From Cardiocondyla obscurior (lineage: Eukaryota; Arthropoda; Insecta; Hymenoptera; Formicidae), in NCBI RefSeq assembly GCF_019399895.1, contig NC_091875.1, forward strand, positions 6,467,212 to 6,531,211: a stretch of DNA of 64,000 nt, read 5' to 3'. Below are positions 49,507 through 60,405 of the stretch, in pieces. Made by a program: the position numbers and the translations under genes. Position 1 is the first letter of the stretch. The number at the start of each line of letters is the position of its first letter. The notes beneath the pieces were generated by a model that was not told the DNA's origin, made no database searches, and saw only the letters and a program-made list of their open reading frames with translations.

Positions 49507-52500
49507 ACTACTGGGTAAGTCGAGGATTTTTCTCTTGCACCAGGAATGGTCAGAGAGACTTCTGCGGCTTCCCCGGGTCTCCGGACGGTTTCCTTGGTTA
49601 GTTTCCGTCGCGAACCTTTCGTCCCCAAAGCGCCAAACCTGTAAATAAAACAGAAGTATTTTTAAATTAAAACTAAAAATCTCATAAGTGACACATTGAA
49701 ATTAAAGTTATATTTTGACAATTTTCTCACTTTTTAATTAATTGAGGCTCTCGAGCAATCTAAAATCGGTCCCTCACGATAGAGGAGGGTACTCTAATTA
49801 AATTCTAACGCATGACATACCTGAATTCACTCTGCAAAGTGTTAGTGCTATCTGGAGTACTGGGTAAGTCGAGGAATTTTCTCTTGCACCAGGAATGGTC
49901 AGAGAGACTTCTGCGGCTTCCCTGGGTCTCCGGACGGTTTCCTTGGTTAGTTTCCGTCGCGAACCTTTCGTCCCCAAAGCGCCAAACCTGTAAATAAAGC
50001 AGAAGTATTTTTAAATTAAAACTAAAAATCTCATAAGTGACACATTGAGGTTAAAGTTATATTTTGACAATTTTCTCACTTTTCAATTAATTGAGGCTCT
50101 CGAGCAATCTAAAATCGGTCCCTCACGATAGAGGAGGGTACTCTAATTAAATTCTAACGCATGACATACCTGAATTCACTCTGCAAAGTGTTAGTGCTAT
50201 CTGGAGTACTGGGTAAGTCGAGGAATTTTCTCTTGCACCAGGAATGGTCAGAGAGACTTCTGCGGCTTCCCCAGGTCTCCGGACGGTTTCCTTGGTTAGT
50301 TTCCGTCGCGAACCTTTCGTCCCCAAAGCGCCAAACCTGTAAATAAAGCAGAAGTATTTTTAAATTAAAACTTAAAATCTCATAAGTGACACTTTGAGGT
50401 TAAAGTTATATTTTGACTATTTTCTCACTTTTTAATTAATTGAGGCTCTCGAGCAATCTAAAATCGGTCCCTCACGATAGAGGAGGGTACTCTAATTAAA
50501 TTCTAACGCATGACATACCTGAATTCACTCTGCAAAGTGTTAGTGCTATCTGGAGTACTGGGTAAGTCGAGGAATTTTCTCTTGCACCAGAAATGGTCAG
50601 AGAGACTTCTGCGGCTTTCCCGGACGGTTTCCTTGGTTAGTTTCCGTCGCGAACCTTTCGTCCCCAAAGCGCCAAACCTGTAAATAAAGCAGAAGTATTT
50701 TTAAATTAAAACTAAAAATCTCATAAGTGACACTTTGAGGTTAAAGTTATATTTTGACAATTTTCTCACTTTTTAATTAACTGAGGCTCTCGGGCAATCT
50801 AAAATCGGTCCCTCACGATAGAGGAGGGTACTCTAATTAAATTCTAACGCATGACATACCTGAATTCACTCTGCAAAGTGTTAGTGCTATCTGGAGTACT
50901 GGGTAAGTCGAAGATTTTTCTCTTGCACCAGGAATGGTCAGAGGGACTTCTGCGGCTTCCCGGGTCTCCGGACGGTTTCCTTGGTTAGTTTTCGTCGCGA
51001 ACCTTTCGTCCCCAAAGCGCCAAACCTGTAAATAAAGCAGAAGTATTTTTAAATTAAAACTAAAAATCTCATAAGTGACACTTTGAGGTTAAAGTTATAT
51101 TTTGACTATTTTCTCACTTTTTAATTAATTGAGGCTCTCGAGCAATCTAAAATCGGTCCCTCACGATAGAGGAGGGTACTCTAATTAAATTCTAACGCAT
51201 GACATACCTGAATTCACTCTGCAAAGTGTTAGTGCTATCTGGAGTACTGGGTAAGTCGAGGATTTTTCTCTTGCACCAGGAATGGTCAGAGGAACTTCTG
51301 CGGCTTCCCCGGGTCTCCGGACGGTTTCCTTGGTTAGTTTTCGTCGCGATCCTTTCGTCCCCAAAGCGGCAAACTTGTAAATAAAGCAGAAGTATTTTTA
51401 AATTAAAACTAAAAATCTCATAAGTGACACATTGAGGTTAAAGTTATATTTTGACTATTTTCTCACTTTTTAATTAATTGAGGCTCTCGAGCAATCTAAA
51501 ATCGGTCCCTCACGATAGAGGAAAGTACTCTAATTAAATTCTAACGCATGACATACCTGAATTCACTCTGCAAAGTGTTAGTGCTATCTGGAGTACTGGG
51601 TAAGTCGAAGATTTTTCTCTTGCACCAGGAATGGTCAGAGAGACTTCTGCGGCTTTCCCGGGTCTTCGGACGGTTTCCTTGGTTAGTTTCCGTCGCAAAC
51701 CTTTCGTCCCCAAAGCGCCAAACCTGTAAATAAAGCAGAAGTATTTTTAAATTAAAACTAAAAATCTCATAAGTGACACATTGAGGTTAAAGTTATATTT
51801 TGACTATTTTCTCACTTTTTAATTAATTGAGGCTCTCGAGCAATCTAAAATCGGTCCCTCACGATAGAGGAGGGTACTCTAATTAAATTCTAACGCATGA
51901 CATACCTGAATTCACTCTGCAAAGTGTTAGTGCTATCTGGAGTACTGGGTAAGTCGAGGATTTTTCTCTTGCACCAGGAATGGTCAGAGAGACTTCTGCG
52001 GCTTTCCCGGGTCTTCGGACGGTTTCCTTGGTTAGTTTCCGTCGCGAACCTTTCGTCCCCAAAGCGCCAAACCTGTAAATAAAGCAGAAGTATTTTTAAA
52101 TTAAAACTAAAAATCTCATAAGTGACACATTGAGGTTAAAGTTATATTTTGACTATTTTCTCACTTTTTAATTAATTGAGGCTCTCGAGCAATCTAAAAT
52201 CGGTCCCTCACGATAGAGGAGGGTACTCTAATTAAATTCTAACGCATGACATACCTGAATTCACTCTGCAAAGTGTTAGTGCTATCTGGAGTACTGGGTA
52301 AGTCGAGGATTTTTCTCTTGCACCAGGAATGGTCAGAGAGACTTCTGCGGCTTTCCCGGGTCTTCGGACGGTTTCCTTGGTTAGTTTCCGTCGCGAACCT
52401 TTCGTCCCCAAAGCGCCAAACCTGTAAATAAAGCAGAAGTATTTTTAAATTAAAACTAAAAATCTCATAAGTGACACTTTGAGGTTAAAGTTATATTTTG

Positions 52501-52780
52501 ACAATTTTCTCACTTTTTAATTAATTGAGGCTCTCGAGCAATCTAAAATCGGTCCCTCACGATAGAGGAGGGTACTCTAATTAAATTCTAACGCATGACA
52601 TACCTGAATTCACTCTGCAAAGTGTTAGTGCTATCTGGAGTACTGGGTAAGTCGAGGATTTTTCTCTTGCACCAGGAATGGTCAGAGAGACTTCTGCGGC
52701 TTCCCCGGGTCTCCGGACGGTTTCTTTGGTTAGCTGCCGTCACGTACCTTTTGCCTATAAAGTTTAAAGCCTGAAAAACA
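49507..52780 (-). repeat. Family C tandem array 2, ~10 exon-like units
   Basis: Period 349 bp in the best-preserved part. The first unit is truncated at the insertion (49507). Later minus-strand donors end at 49821, 50170, 50519, 50860, 51208, 51557, 51906, 52255 and 52603, all CAG|GTATGTC. Acceptors are TTTACAG except one TTACAAG (51374), still AG. Units near 51548-52431 are almost identical, suggesting recent amplification or conversion. The exon-like block is GC-rich and the spacer AT-rich. Confidence 0.92.
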
Positions 52781-52990
52781 AATAGAAATATTTGTTTTTC
52801 AGGCTTTAATCAATAACACATACCTGTCACTTTTAGAACTTTTATAAAAATTAGTTCCCGTTGATGCACAGTCTTGGCACTTTGTGGGAATTAAAAAGAC
52901 TGTTTAAATTAGTTAAAAAATCCAACCGGACACTCGAGGAAACAGTTGATCTCCCACAAACGAATAAAATAAGCATAAAATATTTTGCGT
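52781..52990 (-). repeat. A-related unit (A'), copy 2
   Basis: Near-identical to the unit at 45067-45300 and in the same place between C and B. Donor GTGACAG|GTATGTG with exon end at 52824; the short following spacer ends in a TTTTTCAG acceptor before GCTTTAAAC. Confidence 0.75.
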
Positions 52991-54005
52991 AAAATATTCA
53001 CCAATGAAAACACAGCATTAATACTGGCATTCATGAAACGATTTGATTAATAAAATATTGTAAAAATACTTAACAAATAGCATTAAATTGTTGTAAATTA
53101 ACGTGCAAAATACGATTCAGTATAAAAATTTATAAATAACGCCAAAAACACGTTCAAAATGTCAGTTGATTATTTTCAACCAATAGGAACACAGCATTAG
53201 TACTGACATTCATGAAACGATTCGATTAATAAAATATTGTAAAAATAATTAATAAATAGCATTAATTGTTGTAAACTAACTTGCAAAATACGATTTAGTA
53301 TAAAAACTTATAAATAACGCCAAAAACACGTGCAAAATGTCACTCGATTATTTTCAACCAATAAGAACACAGCATTAGTACTGACATTCATGAAACGATT
53401 CGATTAATAAAATATTGTAAAAATAATTAATAAATAGCATTAAATTGTTGTAAACTAACTTGCCAAATACGATTTAGTATAAAAACTTATAAATAACGCC
53501 AAAAACACGTGCAAAATGTCACTCGATTATTTTCAACTAATAGGAACACAGCATTAGTACTGACATTCATGAAACGATTCGATTAATAAAATATTGTAAA
53601 AATAATTAATAAATAGCATAAAATTGTTGTAAACTAACATGCAAAATACGATTTAGTATAAAAACTTATAAATAACGCCAAAAACACGTGCAAAATGTCA
53701 CTCGATTATTTTTAACCAATAGGAACACAGCATAAATACTGACATTCATGAAACGATTCGATTAATAAAATATTGTAAAAATAATTAATAAATAGCATTA
53801 AATTGTTGTAAATTGACGTGCAAAATATAATTTAGTACAAAAATTTATAAATAACGCAAAAAAAAGTGTAAAATGTCATTCGATTAATTTGAACCAATAG
53901 GAACACAGCATTAGTACTGACATTCATGAAACGATTCGATTAATAAAATATTGTAAAAATACTTAATAAATAGCATTAAATTGTTGTAAATTGACGTGCA
54001 AAATA
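52991..54005. repeat. Family B tandem array 2, ~6 units of ~180 bp
   Basis: AACACAGCATTA markers recur at about 53010, 53187, 53368, 53545, 53726 and 53902. Sequence and spacing match B array 1. The outermost units are more diverged, and the array stops at ~54005 against family D. Confidence 0.9.
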
Positions 54006-56799
54006 ATTTAGCTCTTCTGAGTCGCGAGATATTTCACATTTTCCGAAAAACTTTGATCGTTAATATCTCAATCCACAGGCGTCGTAGGGGTCTGATCGAA
54101 AACTCGTTTTGAAGAGCTTGAAAGCCCGCGTCGAACAAAAAAAAGCGCAATAGCCTAGCTCTTCTGGTTCGCGAGATATTTCACATTTTCCGAAAAACTT
54201 TGATCGTTAATATCTCGGTCCACAGGCGTCGTAAAGGTCTGATCGAAAACTTGTTTTGAAGGGCTTGAAAGCACGCGTCGAACAAAAAAAAGCGCAATAG
54301 CCTAGCCCTTCTAATTCGCGAGATATTTCACATTTTCCGAAAAACTTTGATCGTTAATATCTCGGTCCACAGGCGTCGTAGGGGTCTGATCGAAAGCTCG
54401 TTTTGAAGGGCTTTCAAGCCTTTCAAAACGAGCTTTCGATGAGACCTTTACGACGCCTGTGGACCGAGATATTAACGATCAAAGTTTTTCGGAAAATGTG
54501 AAATATCTCGCGAACCAGAACTAGGCTATTGCGCTTTTTTTGTTCGACGCGGGCTTTCAAGCCCTTCAAAGAGCTTTCGATCAGACCCCTACGACGCCTG
54601 TGGACCGAGATATTAACGATCAAAGTTTTTCGGAAAATGTGAAATATCTCGCGAACCAGAAGGGCTAGGCTATTGCGCTTTTTTTTGTTCGACGCGGGCT
54701 TTCAAGCCCTTCAAAACGAGCTTTCGATCAGACCCCTACGACGCCTGTGGACCGAGATATTAACGATCAAAGTTTTCGGAAAATGTGAAATATCTCGCGA
54801 ACCAGAAGGGCTAGGCTATTGCGCTTTTTTGTTCGACGCGGGCTTTCAAGCCCTTCAAAACGAGCTTTCGATCAGACCCCTACGACGCCTGTGGACCGAG
54901 ATATTAACGATCAAAGTTTTCGGAAAATGTGAAATATCTCGCGAGAAGAGCTAGCTATTGCGCTTTTTTGTTCGACGCGGGCTTTCAAGCCCTTCAAAAC
55001 GAGCTTTCGATCAGACCCCTACGACGCCTGTGGACCGAGATATTAACGATCAAAGTTTTTCGGAAAATGTGAAATATCTCGCGAACCAGAAGGGCTAGGC
55101 TATTGCGCTTTTTTTTTCGACGCGGGCTTTCAAGCCCTTCAAAACGAGCTTTCGATCAGACCCCTACGACGCCTGTGGACCGAGATATTAACGATCAAAG
55201 TTTTTCGGAAAATGTGAAATATCTCGCGAACCAGAAGAGCTAGGCTATTGCGCTTTTTTTGTTCGACGCGGGCTTTCAAGCCCTTCAAAACGAGCTTTCG
55301 ATCAGACCCCTACGACGCCTGTGGACCGAGATATTAACGATCAAAGTTTTTCGGAAAATGTGAAATATCTCGCGAACCAGAAAGCTAGGCTATTGCGCTT
55401 TTTTGTTCGACGCGGGCTTTCAAGCCCTTCAAAACGAGCTTTCGATCAGACCCCTACGACGCCTGTGGACCGAGATATTAACGATCAAAGTTTTTCGGAA
55501 AATGTGAAATATCTCGCGAACCAGAAGGAGCTAGGCTATTGCGCTTTTTGTTCGACGCGGGCTTTCAAGCCCTTCAAAACGAGCTTTCGATCAGACCCCT
55601 ACGACGCCTGTGGACCGAGATATTAACGATCAAAGTTTTTCGGAAAATGTGAAATATCTCGCGAACCAGAAGGAGCTAGGGTATTGCGCTTTTTTGTTCG
55701 ACGCGGGCTTTCAAGCCCTTCAAAACGAGCTTTCGATCAGACCCCTACGACGCCTGTGGACCGAGATATTAACGATCAAATTTTTTCGGAAAATGTGAAA
55801 TATCTCGCGAACCAGAAGAGGCTAGGCTATTGCGCTTTTTTGTTCGACGCGGGCTTTCAAGCCCTTCAAAACGAGCTTTCGATCAGACCCTACGACGCCT
55901 GTGGACCGAGATATTAACGATCAAAGTTTTCGGAAAATGTGAAATATCTCGCGAACCAGAAGAGCTAGGCTATTGCGCTTTTTGTTCGACGCGGGCTTTC
56001 AAGCCCTTCAAAACGAGCTTTCGATGAGACTTCTACGACGCCTGTGGACCGAGATATTAACGATCAAAGTTTTTCGGAAAATGTGAAATATCTCGCGAAC
56101 CAGAAGGGCTAAGCTATTGCGCTTTTTTTTGTTCGACGCGAGCTTTCAAGCCCTTCAAAACGAGCTTTCGATCAGACCCCTACGACGCCTGTGGACCGAG
56201 ATATTAACGATCAAAGTTTTTCGGAAAATGTGAAATATCTCGCGAACCAGAAGGGCTAGGCTATTGCGCTTTTTTTTGTTCGACGCGGGCTTTCAAGCCC
56301 TTCAAAACGAGCTTTCGATCAGACCCCTACGACGCCTGTGGACCGAGATATTAACGATCAAAGTTTTTCGGAAAATGTGAAATATCTCGCGAACCAGAAG
56401 AGCTAGGCTATTGCGCTTTTATTTGTTCGACGCGGGCTTTCAAGCTCTTCAAAACGAGCTTTCGATCAGACCCCTACGACGCCTGTGGACCGAGATATTA
56501 ACGATCAAAGTTTTTCGGAAAATGTGAAATATCTCGCGAACCAGAAGGGCTAGGCTATTGCGCTTTTTTTTTCGACGCGGGCTTTCAAGCCCTTCAAAAC
56601 GAGCTTTCGATCAGACCCCTACGACGCCTGTGGACCGAGATATTAACGATCAAATTTTTTCGGAAAATGTGAAATATCTCGCGAACCAGAAGAGGCTATT
56701 GCGCTTTTTGTTCGACGCGGGCTTTCAAGCCCTTCAAAACGAGCTTTCGATGAGACTTCTACGACGCCTGTGGACCGAGATATTAACGATCAAAGTTTT
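54006..56799. repeat. Family D satellite, ~20 units of ~146 bp with an internal inversion
   Basis: Three units in reverse orientation (54006-~54412), a head-to-head junction, then about 17 forward units, marked by CTGTGGACCGAGATATTAAC at 54458, 54598, 54745 and so on to 56768. Each unit has an internal inverted pair (CGAGATATT / AAATATCTCG) and a GGGCTTTCAAGCCC palindrome. T-run lengths and one- or two-base indels vary most between units. Open frames across units are by-products of repetition. Confidence 0.95.
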
Positions 56800-57255
56800 T
56801 CTATCTGCCCAAATTTTTTTTTTTTTGGTTTTGCCCTCGTGCGCGCAGGGAGAAAGATAGGACAAAATTTTATTAACAAAAAATGTTTCTACTGATTTCT
56901 TCCATCTTTCTACCTGCGCAGATTTTTTTTTTTTTCTTTTGGTTTTTGCCCTCGTGCGCGCAGGGGGGGAGAGATAGAACAAAATTTTATTAACAAAAAA
57001 TGTTTCTACTGATTCCCCCATCTTCTACCTGCGCAGATTTTTTTTTTTTTTGGTTTTTGCCCTCGTGCGCGCAGGGGAGAGATAGAACAAAATTTTATTA
57101 ACAAAAATGTTTCTACTGATTCCCCCATCTTTCTACCTGCGCAGATTTTTTTTTTTTTAGTTTTTGCCCTCGTGCGCGCAGGGGAAGAGATAGAACAAAA
57201 TTTTATTAACAAAAATGTTTCTACTGATTCCCCCCATCTTTCTACCTGCGCAGAT
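56800..57255. repeat. Family E satellite, ~4.3 units of ~108 bp
   Basis: Units contain CTACCTGCGCAGA, a T-run, GGTTTTTGCC, CCTCGTGCGCGCAGGG and AAAATTTTATTAAC, starting at about 56801, 56910, 57022, 57129 and 57237 (partial). The T-run and G-run lengths vary. Confidence 0.92.
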
Positions 57256-60200
57256 TTTCTCTTTTTTTTTAAAATCTGTTTTACCGACCAATTTTAAATT
57301 AAAAAATCTGTTTTACCGACCGATTATGTCGGTAAAACAAAAATCATTACCGACAGTCGGTAAAAATTTTCGCGCAGGCTTTCGGCCGGCGGCAAAAACG
57401 AAAATTTTTAACCTTTTGGCGCAAAAAATTCTGATCGTCAAAAAAAAATTTTTTTTTTTAAATCTGCTTTACCGACCAATTTTAAGTTAAAAAATCTGTT
57501 TTACCGACCGATTATATGTCGGTAAAACAAAAATTTGCATTACCGACAGTCGGTAAAAAATTTTCGCGCAGGCTTTCGGCCGGCGGCAAAAACGAAAATT
57601 TGTAGCTTTTTGGCGCAAGGAATTTTGATCGTCAAAAAAAAAAAAAATTTTTTTTTTTTTAAATCTGTTTACCGACCAATTTTAAGTTAAAAAATCTGTT
57701 TTACCGACCGATACTATGTCGGTAAAACAAAAATCTGCATTACCGACAGTCGGAAAAAAATTTTCGCGCAGGCTTTCGGCCGGCAACAAAAACGAAAATT
57801 TTTAGCCTTTTGGCGCAAGAAATTTTGATCGTCAAAAAAAAAATTTTTTTTTTTTTAATCTGCTTTACCGACCAATTTTAAGTTAAAAAATCTGTTTTAC
57901 CGATACTATGTCGGTAAAACAGGAATCTATTACCGACAGTCGGTAAAAATTTTCGCGCCGGCTTTCGGCCGACGGCAAAAACGAAAATTTTTAGCCTTTT
58001 GGCGCAAGAAATTTTGATCGTCAAAAAAAAAAATTTTTTTTTTTTTTAATCTGCTTTACCGACCAATTTTAAGTTAAAAAATCTGTTTTACCGACCGATT
58101 ATAGGTCGGTAAAACAAAAATCTGCATTACCGACAGTCGGTAAAAAATTTTCGCGCAGGCTTTCGGCCGGCGGCAAAAACGAAAATTTGTAGCCTTTTGG
58201 CGCAAGAAATTTTGATCGTCAAAAAAAAAAATTTTTTTTTTTTAAAATCTGCTTTACCGACCAATTTTAAGTTAAAAAATCTGTTTTACCGACCGATACT
58301 ATGTCGGTAAAAAAAAATCTGCATTACCGACAGTCGGTAAAAAATTTTCGCGCAGGCTTTCGGCCGGCGGCAAAAACGAAAATTTTTAGCCTTTTGGCGC
58401 AAGAAATTTTGATCGTCAAAAAAAAAAATTTTTTTTTTTTTTAAATCTGCTTTACCGACCAATTTTAAGTTAAAAAATCTGTTTTACCGACCGATTATAT
58501 GTCGGTAAAAAAAAATCAGCATTACCGACAGTCGGTAAAAAATTTTCGCGCAGGCTTTCGGTCGGCGGCAAAAACGAAAATTTTTAACCTTTTGGCGCAA
58601 GAAATTTTAATCGTCAAAAAAAAAATTTTTTTTTTTTTTAAATCTGCTTTACCGACCAATTTTAAGTTAAAAAATCTGTTTTACCGACCGATACTATGTC
58701 GGTAAAACAGGAATTTGCATTACCGACAGTCGGTAAAAAATTTTTCGCTTGGCTTTCGGCCGACGGCAAAAACGAAAATTTTAGCCTTTTGGCGCAAGAA
58801 ATTTTGATCGTCAAAAAAAAAAATTTTTTTTAAATCTGCTTTACCGACCAATTTTAAGTTAAAAAATCTGTTTTACCGACCGATACTATGTCGGTAAAAC
58901 AGGAATCTGCATTACCGACAGTCGGTAAAAAATTTTCGCGCAGGCTTTCGGCCGGCGGCAAACTCAGAAATTTTTAGCCTTTTTGGCGCAAGAAATTTTG
59001 ATCGTCAAAAAAAAAATTTTTTTTTTTTTTTTTTTAAATCTGCTTTACCGACCAATTTTAAGTTAAAAAATCTGTTTTACCGACCGATTATATGTCGGTA
59101 AAAAAAAATCAGCATTACCGACAGTCAGTAAAAAATTTTCGCGCAGGCTTTCGGTCGGCGGCAAAAACGAAATTACCTAACGCTTTTGGCGCAGAAATTT
59201 TAATCGTCAAGTATAAATCTCTTTTATAGGCAATTTTAAGTTAAAAAATCTGTTTTACCGACCGATACTATGTAATTAAAGCAAAAATCAACATTACCGA
59301 CGGTCGGTAAGAATTACCGCGCAGGCTTTCGGCCGGCGACAAACGAAAATTTTAGCCTTTTGGCGCAAGAAATTTTGATCGTCCAAAAAAAAAAAAAAAT
59401 TTTTTTTAAATCTGCTTTACCGACCAATTTTAAGTTAAAATCTGTTTTACCGACCGATACCATGTCGGTAAAATAAAGAATCATTACCGACGGTCGGTAA
59501 AAAATTTTCGCGCCGGCCGCCTGACCAGCTTTAAACAATTTTTTAGCCTTTTGGCGCGAGAAATTTTTAATTCATAATAAAAAAAAAATTTTTTTTTTTT
59601 AAAATCTGTTTTACCGACCCGTATAAAATTGAAAAATCTGTTTACCGACCGATACCGTGTCCATTAAAACAGAAAATGTTACCGACGGTCGGTAAAAAAT
59701 TTTCGCGCCGGCCTTTGGCCGGCAACAAAAACAAAAATTTTTAGCCTTTTGGCGCAAAAAATTTTGGTCCATAAAAAAATTTTTTTTTTAAATCTCTGCC
59801 GACCCGTATAAAATTGAAAAATCTACCGACCGATACCGTAATCGGTAAAGCAGGAATCATTGACGGTCGGTAAAGAATTTTGCCAAGCCTTCGGCCGGCG
59901 GCAAAGACAAGGTTTTAGTTTTGGCGCGAAAAATTTTGGTCATAAAAAAAAAAAAAAATTTTTTTTAAATTCATTTACCAAACCCATATAAAATTGAAAA
60001 ATCTGTTTACCGACCGATACTATGTCGATGAAGCGAAAATCTACATTACCGACGGTCGGTAAAAAATTTTCGAGTGGCCTTCGGCCGCTTTGAACCGCAG
60101 AATTTTAGCCTTTGAAACAGAAATTTTGGTCCGCAAAAAAAAAAAATTTTTTTCAATCAGGCACAAACCCGTATAAAATTAAATTTGTTTTACCGACCGA

Positions 60201-60336
60201 TACCATGTCAGTAAAACGAGAATCTAATACCGACGGTCGGTAAAGAATTTTCGCGCAGCCTTCAAGGCGACTTGGCTAAAACAAAAATTTTTTAGTTTTT
60301 TGGCGCAAAAAATTGGTCCGCCAAAAGAAAAAAAAA
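57256..60336. repeat. Family F satellite, 16 units of ~180-200 bp rich in palindromes
   Basis: Each unit has TTTACCGACC motifs in both orientations, the near-perfect palindrome TTACCGACAGTCGGTAA, CTTTCGGCCGGCGG, TTTTGGCGC, and an A-run followed by a T-run. The palindrome recurs at about 57348, 57541, 57741 and so on to 60228. Units from 57256 to 59040 are homogeneous; from about 59150 outward they diverge quickly, with the palindrome core shifting from CAG to CGG. Short ORFs here are not genes. Confidence 0.95.
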
Positions 60337-60340
60337 AATT

Positions 60341-60405
60341 AACCTAATCTAACCTAACCTGATTTAACCTAACCTAACCTAACCTATCTAACCTGTACAG
60401 GTTAG
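60341..60405. repeat. Inverted telomere-repeat patch with 18 bp palindrome
   Basis: About ten AACCT units (C-rich strand) are followed directly by TTAGG units. The switch point is the perfect palindrome CTAACCTGTACAGGTTAG (60388-60405). This is the inner boundary of the telomere tract. Confidence 0.9.

Noticed and set aside
44195..52431. Repeated 61-codon plus-strand ORFs (MTYLNSL...) in family C as a repeat-protein gene
   Set aside because: They start at the reverse complement of the donor site, occur once per satellite unit, lack promoter or splice context and are broken by indels in several units; better explained as antisense of the exon-like blocks.
54673..56860. ORFs of 60-101 codons through the D satellite
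   Set aside because: They arise from a ~146 bp repeat with few stops; frame shifts between units follow T-run length, with no codon bias or known domain.
57215..59538. Short ORFs in the F satellite
   Set aside because: Translate A/T runs and repeated dyads; present in several frames of each unit and not conserved between units.
54006..60336. CRISPR-like array impression from regular repeats
   Set aside because: No short repeat/unique spacer alternation and no cas genes; whole units are repeated, and the genome is eukaryotic.
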